Source: Rhizobium sp. ASV20 (lineage in GTDB: Bacteria; Pseudomonadota; Alphaproteobacteria; Rhizobiales; Rhizobiaceae). Taken from it: a stretch of DNA of 41,507 nt. The stretch covers positions 1 through 41,507 of the forward strand of contig NZ_JAELTU010000054.1 of the NCBI RefSeq assembly GCF_016429015.1. Reading direction: 5' to 3'. The position numbers and the translations under genes are program-made. This document shows positions 1 through 7,403 of the stretch, piece by piece; position 1 is the first letter of the stretch, and each line of letters opens with the position of its first letter. Under the pieces are notes generated by a model. The model saw only the letters and a list, made by a program, of their open reading frames with translations, did no database searches and was not told the origin of the DNA.

Positions 1-47
1 TCGGTTACTTCGCCCTGGAGTTCTGCGGCTCTGTTCAAGATCGGCAT
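1..47 (-). CDS. M20-family amidohydrolase (hippurate hydrolase-like), N-terminal fragment
   Basis: A leftward gene appears to start at the ATG at 47-45 and to run off the left edge, so only about 15 residues are visible (MPILNRAAELQGEVT). An AGGA ribosome binding site lies about 8 bases upstream on the minus strand. The fragment resembles the N-terminus of rhizobial M20 amidohydrolases/hippurate hydrolases, zinc peptidase-like enzymes that cleave N-acyl amino acids, but this is recognised from a very short stretch. The roughly 190 bp to the next gene would be a divergent control region. The assignment needs the sequence to the left of the window. Confidence 0.5.
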   Translation of the reverse strand, partial: MPILNRAAELQGEVT

Positions 48-239
48 GCTGATTTTCCTGCTGCTCAATATCGATTCTGGTTCAACTTGCAGGCCGGTGG
101 GACAGCCTCTGCCAGTTTGTCGCGGCCTCTGCGGCGTGCCACCAGCAAATAAGTCGTCAATCGCCTTTGCCTTCTCCTAGCCATATAGGTTAAATAGACG
201 AAGCTTTCGAGAAAATTCCGGACTTCTGAAGGATAGATC

Positions 240-1406
240 GTGCCGACGAAGCAGAATCGTTTGTATGCCGCCCTGCGGCTTGTCCCTGCGGCCGCAGCAG
301 CATCCATGCTTTTCGTGTCGACCGCACAGACGGCCGGAGCCAATCCTCATATCCTCGTCGATGTCAGCACCGGCCGCGTCCTCGATCAGCAGGAGGCGTT
401 CCGCCGCTGGTATCCCGCCTCGCTCACCAAGCTGATGACGACCTACGTCACCTTCCGTGCTCTCCAGTCCGGCCAGATCAGGCTCGACACGCCTGTCGTC
501 ATGTCGAAGCTTTCGGCGTCCCAGCCACCGGCGAAGATGTACTTCAAGCCGGGCCAGAAGATGACGCTCGACAACGCCTTGAAGATGATGCTGGTCAAAT
601 CGGCAAACGATCTCGCCATGGCTGTCGCCGAAACTGTCGGCGGTTCGCAGCAGAACTTCGTGGCGCGGATGAATGCGGAAGCGGCCCGTCTCGGCATGCG
701 CGACTCGCATTTCATCAATCCGAACGGCCTGCCCGGCAAGGGGCAGTATACGACAGCGCGCGACCTGGCCATTCTGAGCGTGGCGTTGCGCCGCGAGTTC
801 CCGCAATATGCCGGCTACTTCTCGCTGGAAGGCTTCACCAACGGCGTGAAGCAGGTGCCGAACATCAATATGCTGATCGGCCGCTTTGCAGGTGCCGACG
901 GCATGAAGACCGGCTTCATCTGCGCGGCTGGCTTCAACCAGATCGCGTCGGCGACGCGTAACGGACGCACGCTGATCTCCGTCGTTCTCGGCACCGACAG
1001 CCTTGCCGCACGCGCCGATGATTCCGCCAATTTCCTGGAAAGAGGCTTTCAGAATCAGCTTTCCGGCAGCGACACGCTGGCGACCCTGCGGCCGACCGCG
1101 CCATTGTCGAATGAGGTCGCCGATGTCACCGCCGACATCTGCAGCGCCAAGGGCGCGCATGCGCGCAGCGAAACCCGCGATCCGTTCGGTCGCACCAAAG
1201 TGCAGTCGCCCTATATCCACGAAATGGATCACGAGCCCAATTTCATCTATGCCGGCCTGATCGGCGGCCAGGACGTTGAAACTGCCGCCAAAGGCGACAA
1301 GGACGACGTTACCGCCAAGGGCGATAAGAGCACCAAGGACAACAAGATCGCGATTTCCGGCGGCGCGTCCAACGTGCCGATCCCGATGCCGCGTCCCACT
1401 TTTTAA
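240..1406 (+). CDS. dacF: D-alanyl-D-alanine carboxypeptidase (DacF/PBP5-like, S11 family)
   Basis: This is a periplasmic penicillin-binding enzyme that removes the terminal D-alanine from peptidoglycan pentapeptides. All three active-site motifs are present: S61-L-T-K64 (acylated serine and base), S121-A-N123 and K223-T-G225. An N-terminal hydrophobic segment (about residues 10-34) looks like a signal peptide. The C-terminal 80 residues are Lys/Asp-rich and end in a short proline-rich tail, a common alphaproteobacterial arrangement. The 388-residue length is normal for the family. The chosen start is GTG at 240, preceded by an AAGGA-like site. The next gene begins only 15 bp after the stop, so the two probably share a transcript. 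The family is certain; the dacF versus dacC name is not. Confidence 0.9.
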   Translation: MPTKQNRLYAALRLVPAAAAASMLFVSTAQTAGANPHILVDVSTGRVLDQQEAFRRWYPASLTKLMTTYVTFRALQSGQIRLDTPVVMSKLSASQPPAKMYFKPGQKMTLDNALKMMLVKSANDLAMAVAETVGGSQQNFVARMNAEAARLGMRDSHFINPNGLPGKGQYTTARDLAILSVALRREFPQYAGYFSLEGFTNGVKQVPNINMLIGRFAGADGMKTGFICAAGFNQIASATRNGRTLISVVLGTDSLAARADDSANFLERGFQNQLSGSDTLATLRPTAPLSNEVADVTADICSAKGAHARSETRDPFGRTKVQSPYIHEMDHEPNFIYAGLIGGQDVETAAKGDKDDVTAKGDKSTKDNKIAISGGASNVPIPMPRPTF

Positions 1407-1421
1407 TATCGGATATCACCC

Positions 1422-2633
1422 ATGAGCGTTTCGCAGCAAAGAGTGCCGGTGGCGATCCTGACCGGTTTTCTCGGTGCGGGCAAATCGACCCTGCTTAACC
1501 GCATTCTCAAGGATGAGGCGATGCGCGATGCCGCCGTCATCATCAACGAGTTCGGCGATGTCGGCATCGACCATCTGCTGGTTGAAAGCTCCGGCGATGC
1601 CATTATCGAACTTTCCGACGGCTGCCTGTGCTGCACGGTGCGCGGCGAACTGGTCGATACGCTGGCCAACCTGATGGATGCCATGCAGACGGGGCGCATC
1701 CGTCCGCTGAAGCGCATCGTTATCGAAACGACCGGGCTTGCCGATCCGGCGCCCGTCATGCAGTCGATCATGGGTAATCCGATCATTGCCACCAATTTCG
1801 ATCTGGATGGCGTCATCACGGTCGTCGATGCGGTTAACGGTCTGCAGACGCTCGATAATCATGAAGAGGCACGCAAACAGGTTGCGGTCGCCGATCGGCT
1901 GATCGTTTCCAAGACAGGGATTGCCGGTGCGGTGCCGGAAGCTCAGCTGGAGAGCCGGCTGAGGGCGCTCAATCCACGGGCGCAGATCCTGAATGCCGAC
2001 AGCGACGAGGCTGGCCGCGCCGCCATTCTCATCAACGGCCTTTACGATCCTGCCTCCAAGATCGCCGATGTCGGCCGCTGGCTGCAGGACGAGCTGGAGG
2101 CAGACGAGCATCACCATCATCATGATGATCACGATCATCATCACGACCACGACCACGATCATGGCCACCATCACGATGACCATGGTCATCATCACCACCA
2201 TCACGGGCACCACCACGGCCATCGGCACCAGCATGGCCATGACGTTACGCGTCATGACGGATCGATCCGGTCGTTTTCGATCGTCGAGACACAGCCCATC
2301 GATCCCATGGCGCTGGAGATGTTCATCGATCTGCTGCGGTCGGCGCATGGCGAAAAGCTGCTGCGCATGAAGGCGATCGTTGCCGTATCCGATCGGCCTG
2401 AGCGGCCCGTCGTGCTGCATGGCGTGCAGAATATCTTCCATCCGCCGGTACGCCTGCCGGCATGGCCTGATCCCGAAGACCGGCGCACGCGCATGGTCAT
2501 CATCACCAAGGATCTGCCGGAGGATTTCGTGAAGGGCCTGTTCGATGCCTTCCTCAGCAAGCCGCGCGTCGACACGCCGGATAGGGCAGCGCTGCAGGAC
2601 AATCCGCTCGCTGTGCCGGGAATGCGCTTTTAA
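1422..2633 (+). CDS. CobW/COG0523-family GTPase with histidine-rich linker, probable zinc metallochaperone
   Basis: This is a G3E-class GTPase of the COG0523 family, whose members load metals, usually zinc, into client proteins. Visible features in order are a Walker A loop (GFLGAGKST, residues 15-23), the metal-binding CxCC motif (C68, C70, C71), an ETTG switch segment, an SKTG element in place of the usual NKxD, a His/Asp-rich linker (about residues 229-275, dozens of His) and a CobW C-terminal domain (about 285-390). The linker is typical of zinc-storing or zinc-transferring members. The gene is not near enough to cobS/cobT, about 9 kb away, to imply a cobalamin role. It follows the carboxypeptidase by 15 bp. 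I see no clear Zur box in that gap. The metal specificity is inferred. Confidence 0.85.
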   Translation: MSVSQQRVPVAILTGFLGAGKSTLLNRILKDEAMRDAAVIINEFGDVGIDHLLVESSGDAIIELSDGCLCCTVRGELVDTLANLMDAMQTGRIRPLKRIVIETTGLADPAPVMQSIMGNPIIATNFDLDGVITVVDAVNGLQTLDNHEEARKQVAVADRLIVSKTGIAGAVPEAQLESRLRALNPRAQILNADSDEAGRAAILINGLYDPASKIADVGRWLQDELEADEHHHHHDDHDHHHDHDHDHGHHHDDHGHHHHHHGHHHGHRHQHGHDVTRHDGSIRSFSIVETQPIDPMALEMFIDLLRSAHGEKLLRMKAIVAVSDRPERPVVLHGVQNIFHPPVRLPAWPDPEDRRTRMVIITKDLPEDFVKGLFDAFLSKPRVDTPDRAALQDNPLAVPGMRF

Positions 2634-2741
2634 AGCGCGCCGCGCAGAAGTGTGCAGCGGTTCCGCGACGATGACATGTGCAGAATCAAGGAGTCGCAGC
2701 GGAGAAGCGGATCGTAGAGATCGCGACGCGCTTCGGCCGCT
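2634..2741. repeat. Degenerate rhizobial intergenic repeat with a nested hairpin
   Basis: The gap between the convergent CobW-family and TusA genes begins with GCGCGCC and a stretch containing AAGTGTGCAGCGG, which resembles a palindromic repeat common between rhizobial genes. It ends with a nested inverted repeat: AGCGG at 2698-2702 and GAAGCG at 2704-2709 pair with CGCTTC at 2729-2734 and CCGCT at 2737-2741. There is no U-tract on either strand, so this is not a classical terminator, although it could stop or stabilise both converging transcripts. The repeat family is recognised from memory. Confidence 0.45.
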
Positions 2742-2745
2742 CTGA

Positions 2746-2979
2746 TCAACCCTTGCGGATCAAGAAGCGATGGCCGCTTTCGGTCTTCTCGCTTGAGAGA
2801 AGGGCGTGGCCCTTTTCATTGCAAAGATGCGGGATGTCGATGATGGCGAGCGGATCTGTCGTCTCGACAGCAAGCGTTGCGCCGCTCGGCATGCCGCGCA
2901 GGCGCTTTTCCGTCTTGATCGCCGGATAGGGGCACTTCAGTCCGCGCAGATCATAGATCTCGGCGGTTGGATCACTCAC
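2746..2979 (-). CDS. TusA/SirA-like sulfurtransferase-fold protein
   Basis: This 77-residue protein has the TusA fold signature C16-P-Y-P19 (CPxP) after a short beta strand and DLRG turn, and ends in the usual FLIRK strand. TusA-family proteins carry persulfide sulfur on that cysteine for tRNA thiolation, molybdenum cofactor synthesis or other sulfur transfer; the exact partner here is unknown. The start is GTG at 2979, chosen because the TusA homology begins there and because it overlaps the stop of the upstream L,D-transpeptidase gene (GTGAGTGA, an 8-bp overlap), implying translational coupling. Longer upstream readings lie inside that gene and have no homology. Confidence 0.8.
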   Translation of the reverse strand: MSDPTAEIYDLRGLKCPYPAIKTEKRLRGMPSGATLAVETTDPLAIIDIPHLCNEKGHALLSSEKTESGHRFLIRKG

Positions 2980-4267
2980 TCTTGGCCCAGAACTTCCAGA
3001 ACGGCGGCTTCTTTGCCGGTTCGGTCTGCGCTGTCTCGACAGCCGGGTTCTGCGCATAGGCAAGCGCGCTGACGGCAGGGCCGGAGTTCATCGGGTTCGC
3101 CATCGGGATCGGGATGTTCGCCGGAGCATTGGCGGCAACCAGCGGGCCGCCGGCCTGCGGTGCAGTTGCGTCAGGCGCAGCCGTTGCCAGGCGGATGCTT
3201 GCCGTCGTCGTCGGGCTGGCGACGGTGCCGCCGCGCGCGACCTGCTGCGCAGACTGGTTGGACATCATCGACTCGAGGTCCGCGACCTTCATCATCTTGC
3301 CGGCGGCAAGTGCGGTGCCTGTTGGCGCATAGGCAAGATCGTGGCCCTTGCGCTGCTTGGCAACGACGGCCTTGCGCTCGGCCTCGGTCGGATCGTACCA
3401 GGCCATATCGCTGAACTTCTTCGTCGCCGCGCCATAATCGGCCTGATACTGCTTGTCGTAATTGGCAAGCGCCACCTGCAGGGCCGGCGGGGTCGACATG
3501 GCGGGGCATTTGCCGCCGGCATTGAACGGGCCGCTGGCCTGCTGGTTGAAGACGTATTTCTTCTCGCAGACCTCGACCTCTGGCGGCCGCTTGGTCACTT
3601 CGAAATTGTCGTAGCCGACCTTCAGCATCTTCCAGAATTCGATATTCGGGCTGAGGCGGTGCTTCCACATGTTTTCCGCCGTCATGCGGAAGGGGAAGGC
3701 CTCCAGCTGAACGGCCTTCTGGCCGCCTTTGAAGGCGTCGCGCGCGAAAGCATAGATTTCCAGCACCTGCTGGTCAGTCATGGAATAGCAGCCCGACGAC
3801 GAGCAGGCGCCGTGGATCATCAGATTGTTGCCGGTGCGGCCATTGGCGGCGTCATACCGGTTCGGAAAGCCGGTGTTGATGGCAAGATAGTACTTCGAAT
3901 TCGGGTTCAGGTTGGCCGGCGTCAGCATGTAGAAGCCTTCCGGCGCTTGCCGGTCGCCTTCCTTGACCTTGGGGCCGAGGCGGCCGGACCAGGCACAGAT
4001 GCTGTAGCTCGCAATGACTTCGAAACGGTTGCTCTGGTTCGCCTTCAGGATCTCCATCGTACCTTCTTCCTTGAAGATACGGATCATGATCGGCGAATTG
4101 CGATCCATGCCCTTCTTGGCCATGTCGGCGACGATGTGGCTAGGCAGCGGCTGTTCGACCTTGTTCTTTACCTTCGACAGGTCGATCGACGCGGTGTCGA
4201 GCGCGTCGTTACAGCCAGCGAGTGCCAGCGCCATCATGGAAACATAAGCAAGGTTACGGATGCGCAT
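2972..4267 (-). CDS. Murein L,D-transpeptidase family lipoprotein (YkuD domain, YafK-like)
   Basis: This is a probable cell-wall enzyme that forms or cleaves L,D-crosslinks or anchors proteins to peptidoglycan. From the ATG at 4267 the product has 431 residues. A lipoprotein signal ends in LAGC with the acylated cysteine at C19. The catalytic domain carries the YkuD signature H152-G ... S-S-G-C160, with C160 as nucleophile. The last 110 residues are Ala/Pro-rich, low complexity and of unknown role. Two alternative in-frame starts (4282 and 4345) exist, but only the 4267 start puts the lipobox at a normal distance, although its ribosome binding site is weak. The gene overlaps the tusA-like gene by 8 bp. 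Confidence 0.85.
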   Translation of the reverse strand: MRIRNLAYVSMMALALAGCNDALDTASIDLSKVKNKVEQPLPSHIVADMAKKGMDRNSPIMIRIFKEEGTMEILKANQSNRFEVIASYSICAWSGRLGPKVKEGDRQAPEGFYMLTPANLNPNSKYYLAINTGFPNRYDAANGRTGNNLMIHGACSSSGCYSMTDQQVLEIYAFARDAFKGGQKAVQLEAFPFRMTAENMWKHRLSPNIEFWKMLKVGYDNFEVTKRPPEVEVCEKKYVFNQQASGPFNAGGKCPAMSTPPALQVALANYDKQYQADYGAATKKFSDMAWYDPTEAERKAVVAKQRKGHDLAYAPTGTALAAGKMMKVADLESMMSNQSAQQVARGGTVASPTTTASIRLATAAPDATAPQAGGPLVAANAPANIPIPMANPMNSGPAVSALAYAQNPAVETAQTEPAKKPPFWKFWAKSE

Positions 4268-4435
4268 TCTGACTTGGCCCATAAATGCGAAGAGCGACAG
4301 CTCGATCTGTTTCGCCGCTCCCCTCGAAGCATGAAACGGAATCATAGAAGGCTTATACTTGAGAAATCCTTACCAGCCTATGACGTGGCTGAGCCTCGCC
4401 GGCAAGTTTTTCTTTGCCATAACGCTTCGATAACA

Positions 4436-4464
4436 GGAATGTGGCCAAGATTTGGCCTCATTCC
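4436..4464. terminator. Strong hairpin downstream of accA, U-tract on the plus strand
   Basis: GGAATG-T-GGCCAA (4436-4448) pairs with TTGGCC-T-CATTCC (4452-4464) around a GAT loop, with a single T/T mismatch. It is followed on the plus strand by CCTTTTT. It sits between the accA stop and the L,D-transpeptidase gene, both on the minus strand. Read on the minus strand the stem is preceded by AAAAAGG and followed by only CTGTTATC, so the better U-tract faces antisense transcription. Confidence 0.55.
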
Positions 4465-4495
4465 CCTTTTTGCGATCAAATTTTCAGGCTGCAGC

Positions 4496-5449
4496 CTAGA
4501 GATTGCGGCCGATATTCAGGAATTTCTGGCGGCGGTCGTTGCGCAATTGCTCGCCAGAACGGCTTGAAAGTTCGCTAAGCGCATTGGCGATGATGTCGCC
4601 AGTTGCGGCGATCACGCTCTGCGGATCGCGATGCGCACCGCCAAGCGGTTCCGGAATGATCCCATCGATCACACCGAGGCCCTTCAGGTCGTCGGCGGTG
4701 ATTTTCATGGCGGTTGCGGCTTCCTTGGCGCGGGTGGAATCGCGCCACAGGATCGAGGCCGCACCTTCCGGCGAAATTACGCTGTAGATGGAATGCTCAA
4801 GCATATAGACACGGTTGCCGACGGCGATAGCGATGGCACCGCCTGAGCCGCCTTCACCGATGACGATCGAGACGATCGGAACCTTGAGACCAAGGCTGAG
4901 TTCGGTCGAGCGGGCAATCGCTTCCGCCTGGCCGCGTTCTTCCGCGCCAACACCCGGATAGGCGCCTGCCGTGTCGACGAGCGTGATGACCGGAATCTGG
5001 AAGCGATCTGCCATTTCCATGATGCGGATCGCCTTGCGGTAGCCTTCGGGGCGAGCGCTGCCGAAATTATGCTTCAGGCGGCTCTTTGTGTCGTGACCCT
5101 TTTCCTGGCCGATAATGGCGATCGGCTGACCACGGAAACGAGCAAAGCCCGCCTGGATGGCGGCATCCTCGGAGAACTTGCGGTCACCGGCGAGCGGAGT
5201 GAATTCCGTCAGCAGCGCATTGGCGTAGTCGACGAAATGCGGCCGCTGCGGATGGCGGGCGACCTGCGTCTTCTGCCAGGCATTGAGCTTCGAATAGATA
5301 TCGGCCGTTGCCTCGCGAACGCGAACTTCGAGCCGGTTCACTTCGTCGGAAGTGTCGATGCTCTCGTCTTCGCTCGCCAGTTTCTTGAGCTCGTGAATCT
5401 TGCCTTCGAGATCCGAGATGGGTTTTTCGAAGTCGAGATAATTGTGCAT
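4496..5449 (-). CDS. accA: Acetyl-CoA carboxylase carboxyltransferase subunit alpha
   Basis: AccA forms, with AccD, the carboxyltransferase half of acetyl-CoA carboxylase, making malonyl-CoA in the first committed step of fatty acid synthesis. The 317 residues match the family length. The N-terminal helical region (YLDFEKPISDLEGKI) is characteristic. The crotonase-type core includes GQEKGHD, RPEGYRKA, DTAGAYPG and GEGGSGGA, which line the CoA-carboxybiotin site. The start is ATG at 5449 with only a weak ribosome binding site. accD is not in the window, as is usual for rhizobia. The hairpin at 4436-4464 follows the stop. Confidence 0.97.
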   Translation of the reverse strand: MHNYLDFEKPISDLEGKIHELKKLASEDESIDTSDEVNRLEVRVREATADIYSKLNAWQKTQVARHPQRPHFVDYANALLTEFTPLAGDRKFSEDAAIQAGFARFRGQPIAIIGQEKGHDTKSRLKHNFGSARPEGYRKAIRIMEMADRFQIPVITLVDTAGAYPGVGAEERGQAEAIARSTELSLGLKVPIVSIVIGEGGSGGAIAIAVGNRVYMLEHSIYSVISPEGAASILWRDSTRAKEAATAMKITADDLKGLGVIDGIIPEPLGGAHRDPQSVIAATGDIIANALSELSSRSGEQLRNDRRQKFLNIGRNL

Positions 5450-5512
5450 GAGGTGCGTTTCCGATCCTTTTGCGCGGGACGAGAGAAGGCGGCTTTAGCC
5501 AGTATGCCGGTC

Positions 5513-6487
5513 CTAATCCAGTTTTTTTGCCTGTTTGGCAAGAGGGTGATGCGTTTGCACGAGCTGATGTAGGCGTTCTTCCAGCACATGTGTATAGATT
5601 TGCGTGGTCGAAATGTCTGAATGGCCGAGAAGTTCCTGCACCACGCGCAGGTCCGCACCGTTCGCCAGAAGATGACTTGCGAAGGCGTGGCGCATGACGT
5701 GCGGCGAGATCATCGAGGGCGTCAGCCCGGCGCGAATGGCGAGATCCTTCAGGTCGCGGGCAAACACCTGACGCGGCAGATAGCCCTGCCGGGAGGCGGC
5801 GGGAAAGAGCCAGGGGCTCTCGGCTGTCGGCTGCTTCGCGCTTGCTGCGAGCTCCGCCTGCAGTCGTCCATAGGCCTTCAGCGCCGATATGGCCGATTGT
5901 GACAGCGGCACCAGCCGCTCCTTGTTTCCCTTGCCGCGAATGATCAAGAAGCGCCCTTCGTGATCAAGCACTTTTGCCGGTAGTGTCACAAGTTCGCTGA
6001 CGCGCATGCCGGTGGCATAGAGCAGTTCCAGCAGCACGAGCATGCGCTGGCGTTGCAGCTGGTCCGGACCCGCGACCGCCGCTTCGGTCTCCGCCTGGGT
6101 CAGGAGACGCGTCACTTCGTCGACGCCCATGGTTTTCGGAAGAGGACGGCCCTTTTTCGGTGCGTCGAGGATTCCCGTAGGGTCGTCCGTGCGCAGGCCT
6201 TCCGCATAGAGGAATTTGTAGAACTGGCGCATCGCCGAGAGCCGGCGCGCCTGAGAGGAGGGTTTGAAACCTTGAGCCGAGAGGCCTGAAAGATAGGCGC
6301 CGAGATCGCTCGGTCCTGCTTCGGTCAAGCGGATGCTGCGCTCCGATAGAAAGGCGTGGAGGTCGTCAAGGTCTCGCTCATAGGATTGCAGGGTGTTGAC
6401 CGCAGTTCCGCGCTCGGCGCTCATCATTTCCAGGAAAGCTTCCAGGTGCGCACGGCCCAGATCCCTCACGCCCGCTGCTGCATTCAT
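5513..6487 (-). CDS. xerD: Site-specific tyrosine recombinase XerD
   Basis: XerD acts with XerC at dif to resolve chromosome dimers at division. The 324-residue product has an N-terminal SAM-like DNA-binding domain (about residues 10-100) and a catalytic domain with all expected residues: R162, K187, H263-x-x-R266, H289 and the nucleophile Y298. The start is ATG at 6487, which overlaps the stop of the small upstream membrane protein gene in an ATGA junction, so the two are probably translationally coupled. An in-frame upstream extension has no recombinase homology. Full-length alignment and the isolated chromosomal context argue for a housekeeping XerD rather than a phage or integron integrase. 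Confidence 0.93.
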   Translation of the reverse strand: MNAAAGVRDLGRAHLEAFLEMMSAERGTAVNTLQSYERDLDDLHAFLSERSIRLTEAGPSDLGAYLSGLSAQGFKPSSQARRLSAMRQFYKFLYAEGLRTDDPTGILDAPKKGRPLPKTMGVDEVTRLLTQAETEAAVAGPDQLQRQRMLVLLELLYATGMRVSELVTLPAKVLDHEGRFLIIRGKGNKERLVPLSQSAISALKAYGRLQAELAASAKQPTAESPWLFPAASRQGYLPRQVFARDLKDLAIRAGLTPSMISPHVMRHAFASHLLANGADLRVVQELLGHSDISTTQIYTHVLEERLHQLVQTHHPLAKQAKKLD

Positions 6488-6651
6488 GGCTTCACCGAGC
6501 CTGTCACGGGGGGATTGATACGCTCCGCCGGAATGCGGATGGTGATCTCGCGCGGCTGCGGATTGACGAAGAGAGCAAGCGCCCACATTGCCCCATATAT
6601 CGATCCACCGATCACCGCGCAGATGACAAGGAAGCGAAACAGGGTCGGCAT
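6484..6651 (-). CDS. Small single-pass membrane protein coupled to xerD
   Basis: This 55-residue protein has one transmembrane helix (about residues 4-29) and a short hydrophilic tail rich in Pro/Arg. A good ribosome binding site (GAGGAG) lies about 9 bases before the ATG at 6651, and its TGA overlaps the xerD ATG (ATGA). Those two signals, more than its length, are why I call it a real gene. I do not recognise a named family. The sequence suggests an inner-membrane protein with most of the soluble tail on one side. A role linked to XerD is only suggested by the coupling. Confidence 0.7.
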   Translation of the reverse strand: MPTLFRFLVICAVIGGSIYGAMWALALFVNPQPREITIRIPAERINPPVTGSVKP

Positions 6652-6809
6652 TCGAATACACTCCTCGTCCCAGTCACAGGCCCGGCGACGCAATATTTAT
6701 ATCCATCAAGGGTTAGCTGAAGGATATTGCAGACATGTTTACACGGCGGCGTCTTGACGCTACCGGCGCATTTGACGATACCGTTTCCAAAGAAATAGTG
6801 AATGGGCCT

Positions 6810-7403
6810 ATGAGTGAACAAGTCCTGATCCTTGCAGAGAGTCTCAGAGACAAGGCGCGCGCCGCGCTGGGTCAGCGCAATCTCGTCCTCGTGGGATTGA
6901 TGGGCGCAGGCAAATCCTCGGTCGGCCGGTTGGTCGCGCAGCAGCTCAGCATTCCCTTTGTCGACACCGATGCCGAAATCGAGCGCGTCTCGCGCATGAC
7001 GATCGCCGAGCTCTTCTCCGCCTATGGAGAGCAGGAATTCCGGGCGCTGGAAACGCGCGTTATCAAGCGCCTCCTGCGCGGCGGCCCGCGTGTGGTTTCG
7101 ACCGGTGGCGGCGCCTTCATCAACGACAGCACGCGGCAGCATGTCAAGCGCGGTAGCCTTTCCGTCTGGTTGAAGGCCGATCTCGACGTACTCTGGGACC
7201 GGGTCAACAAGCGCGACACGCGACCCCTGCTCAAGACCGAAAATCCAAAACAGACCCTCGAGAACCTGATGAACGTGCGCTACCCGATCTATGCGGAAGC
7301 GGATCTCACGGTTCTGTCCCGCGATGTGAGCAAGGAAGTCATGGTCAAGGAAGTCCTTGCCGCCATCGCCGAGGGACAGAAAGCAGAAAGCAAAGCTCCA
7401 TGA
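6810..7403 (+). CDS. aroK: Shikimate kinase
   Basis: AroK phosphorylates shikimate at O3 in the route to chorismate and the aromatic amino acids. The 197-residue product has the P-loop GLMGAGKSS (residues 29-37), the D52-T-D54 pair that binds shikimate and magnesium, and the STGGGAF motif near residue 97. I chose the ATG at 6810 because the homology starts shortly after it and rhizobial AroK proteins normally have an N-terminal extension of about this size; an in-frame ATG at 6735 would add 25 unrelated residues. The stop overlaps the aroB start in an ATGA junction. The gap to the divergent small membrane gene should contain both promoters. Confidence 0.93.
   Translation: MSEQVLILAESLRDKARAALGQRNLVLVGLMGAGKSSVGRLVAQQLSIPFVDTDAEIERVSRMTIAELFSAYGEQEFRALETRVIKRLLRGGPRVVSTGGGAFINDSTRQHVKRGSLSVWLKADLDVLWDRVNKRDTRPLLKTENPKQTLENLMNVRYPIYAEADLTVLSRDVSKEVMVKEVLAAIAEGQKAESKAP

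Noticed and set aside
1..180. A plus-strand frame open from the left edge to a stop at 178-180
   Set aside because: It has no recognisable homology, whereas the minus strand gives a recognisable amidohydrolase N-terminus with a ribosome binding site.
177..1232. A 351-codon minus-strand frame opposite the D,D-carboxypeptidase
   Set aside because: The plus strand has the full SxxK, SxN and KTG set; the antisense frame is a composition artefact.
2108..2245. The CAT/CAC-rich tract as a DNA repeat or assembly artefact
   Set aside because: It stays in frame and encodes a His/Asp linker that is typical of this metallochaperone family.
3341..4567. A 408-codon plus-strand frame opposite the L,D-transpeptidase
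   Set aside because: The minus strand carries a lipobox and YkuD motif; the plus frame has no domain.
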